A DNA stretch of 7,066 nucleotides, taken from Micrococcales bacterium (GTDB taxonomy: Bacteria > Actinomycetota > Actinomycetes > Actinomycetales > Cellulomonadaceae). A program made the position numbers and the translations under genes. Position 1 is the first letter of the stretch; every line of letters starts with the position of its first letter. Below, one piece after another: positions 6,824 through 7,066 of the stretch. The stretch lies in the NCBI GenBank assembly GCA_009783975.1, contig WRCL01000088.1, forward strand, positions 1 through 7,066. Reading direction: 5' to 3'. The notes beneath the pieces are model-generated. The model had not been told where the DNA came from, did no database searches, and worked only from the letters and a program-made list of their open reading frames with translations.

Positions 6824-6829
6824 ATCCTA
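6824..6829 (-). promoter_or_regulatory. possible -10 box giving a leaderless fmt transcript
   Basis: TAGGAT (6829-6824) fits TAGRRT and ends 6 bases before the fmt ATG, so transcription would begin at or next to the start codon, an arrangement common in actinobacteria. The same bases contain AGGA at a spacing of 7, which could instead be a Shine-Dalgarno in a longer mRNA. No good -35 is seen. Confidence 0.35.
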
Positions 6830-6885
6830 GAGGGCACAGCTGGACGGGCGGCATGACCACCAGGTACCAGCGTTTCGACGTGGTG

Positions 6886-7066
6886 TCAGCCGGGTAGCAC
6901 AGTGATGGTCAGACCCCTCGGGGAATCCGTGGCCGGCGGGTCGATCTCGATGGCTAGAACCACCGGTCGGCTGGCGACCACCGTGAGGACGCGGTTCGCG
7001 TCGGCTATGAACTCGAGCCCCGGGCCTTCCGCATTCTTGCGCCCCAACCACACGCCGTAGTTGCCA
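6886..7066 (-). CDS. C-terminal end of an unrecognised protein, partial
   Basis: The frame whose first complete codon is at 7065 reads 59 residues to a TGA at 6888-6886 and has no start in the window. The peptide begins GNYGVWLGRKNAEGPGLEF and ends RGLTITVLPG. It has alternating hydrophobic residues (RVLTVVASRPVVLAIEI), as in beta strands. Third codon positions are mostly G or C, unlike the Arg/His-rich overlapping frame (7051-6827), which reads like a shadow. I do not recognise the family; it does not look like the PriA or peptide deformylase C-termini often found upstream of fmt. It is separated from fmt by 68 bases without a clear terminator. Confidence 0.6.
   Translation of the reverse strand, partial: GNYGVWLGRKNAEGPGLEFIADANRVLTVVASRPVVLAIEIDPPATDSPRGLTITVLPG

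Noticed and set aside
4986..6856. Plus-strand open frames of 554 and 614 codons opposite rsmB and fmt
   Set aside because: They are Ser/Arg/Pro/Thr/Ala-rich shadow translations of GC-rich minus-strand genes with intact catalytic motifs.
6827..7051. 74-residue Arg/His-rich minus-strand frame at the right edge
   Set aside because: Its composition is typical of a shifted frame. The adjacent frame ending at 6886 has protein-like composition and high GC3.

Overview
This window comes from a high-GC actinobacterium. The evidence is strong G/C preference at third codon positions, GTG and ATG starts with ATGA/GTGA overlaps, TAGRRT-like -10 boxes, an actinobacterial lipobox protein, and the gene order fmt - rsmB - rpe - ribD - ribE - ribBA. 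That order matches the fmt-fmu-rpe-ribG...ribC-ribA2 region of Mycobacterium tuberculosis. A member of the Micrococcales/Cellulomonas-like group is plausible, but this is an inference from protein flavour, not an identification. All supported genes lie on the minus strand, so transcription runs from the right end of the window to the left.

Reading in the direction of transcription: (1) 7066-6886 is the C-terminal tail of an unrecognised protein. (2) 6817-5744 is fmt (methionyl-tRNA formyltransferase), and 5747-4107 is rsmB (16S rRNA m5C967 methyltransferase). They overlap by GTGA and form a translation-related pair. (3) 4106-3960 is a 147-base gap holding a good promoter candidate with an inverted repeat in its spacer. 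It drives 3959-3276, a small unrecognised lipoprotein whose base composition is clearly lower in G+C than the rest. (4) 3229-2561 is rpe (ribulose-phosphate 3-epimerase). (5) 2560-2278 is the rib leader: a GC hairpin, a possible promoter, a complete FMN riboswitch (RFN element), and a downstream segment that can sequester the ribD ribosome binding site. (6) 2277-1210 ribD, 1208-516 ribE and 519-1 ribBA/ribB (cut by the window edge) form a tightly packed riboflavin operon.

The rib genes convert GTP-derived pyrimidine (RibD) and ribulose 5-phosphate (RibB domain) into the two precursors of lumazine. RibE turns lumazine into riboflavin. Rpe interconverts ribulose 5-phosphate, the RibB substrate, with xylulose 5-phosphate, which fits its position next to the operon. 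FMN made from the end product should feed back on the riboswitch.

I see no mobile element, CRISPR array, tRNA/rRNA or defence system. The window is mostly well-known housekeeping genes. The parts most worth a second look are the three-strand translational switch after the FMN aptamer, the lower-GC lipoprotein with its own operator-like promoter, and lineage-type insertions in Fmt, RsmB and RibE.
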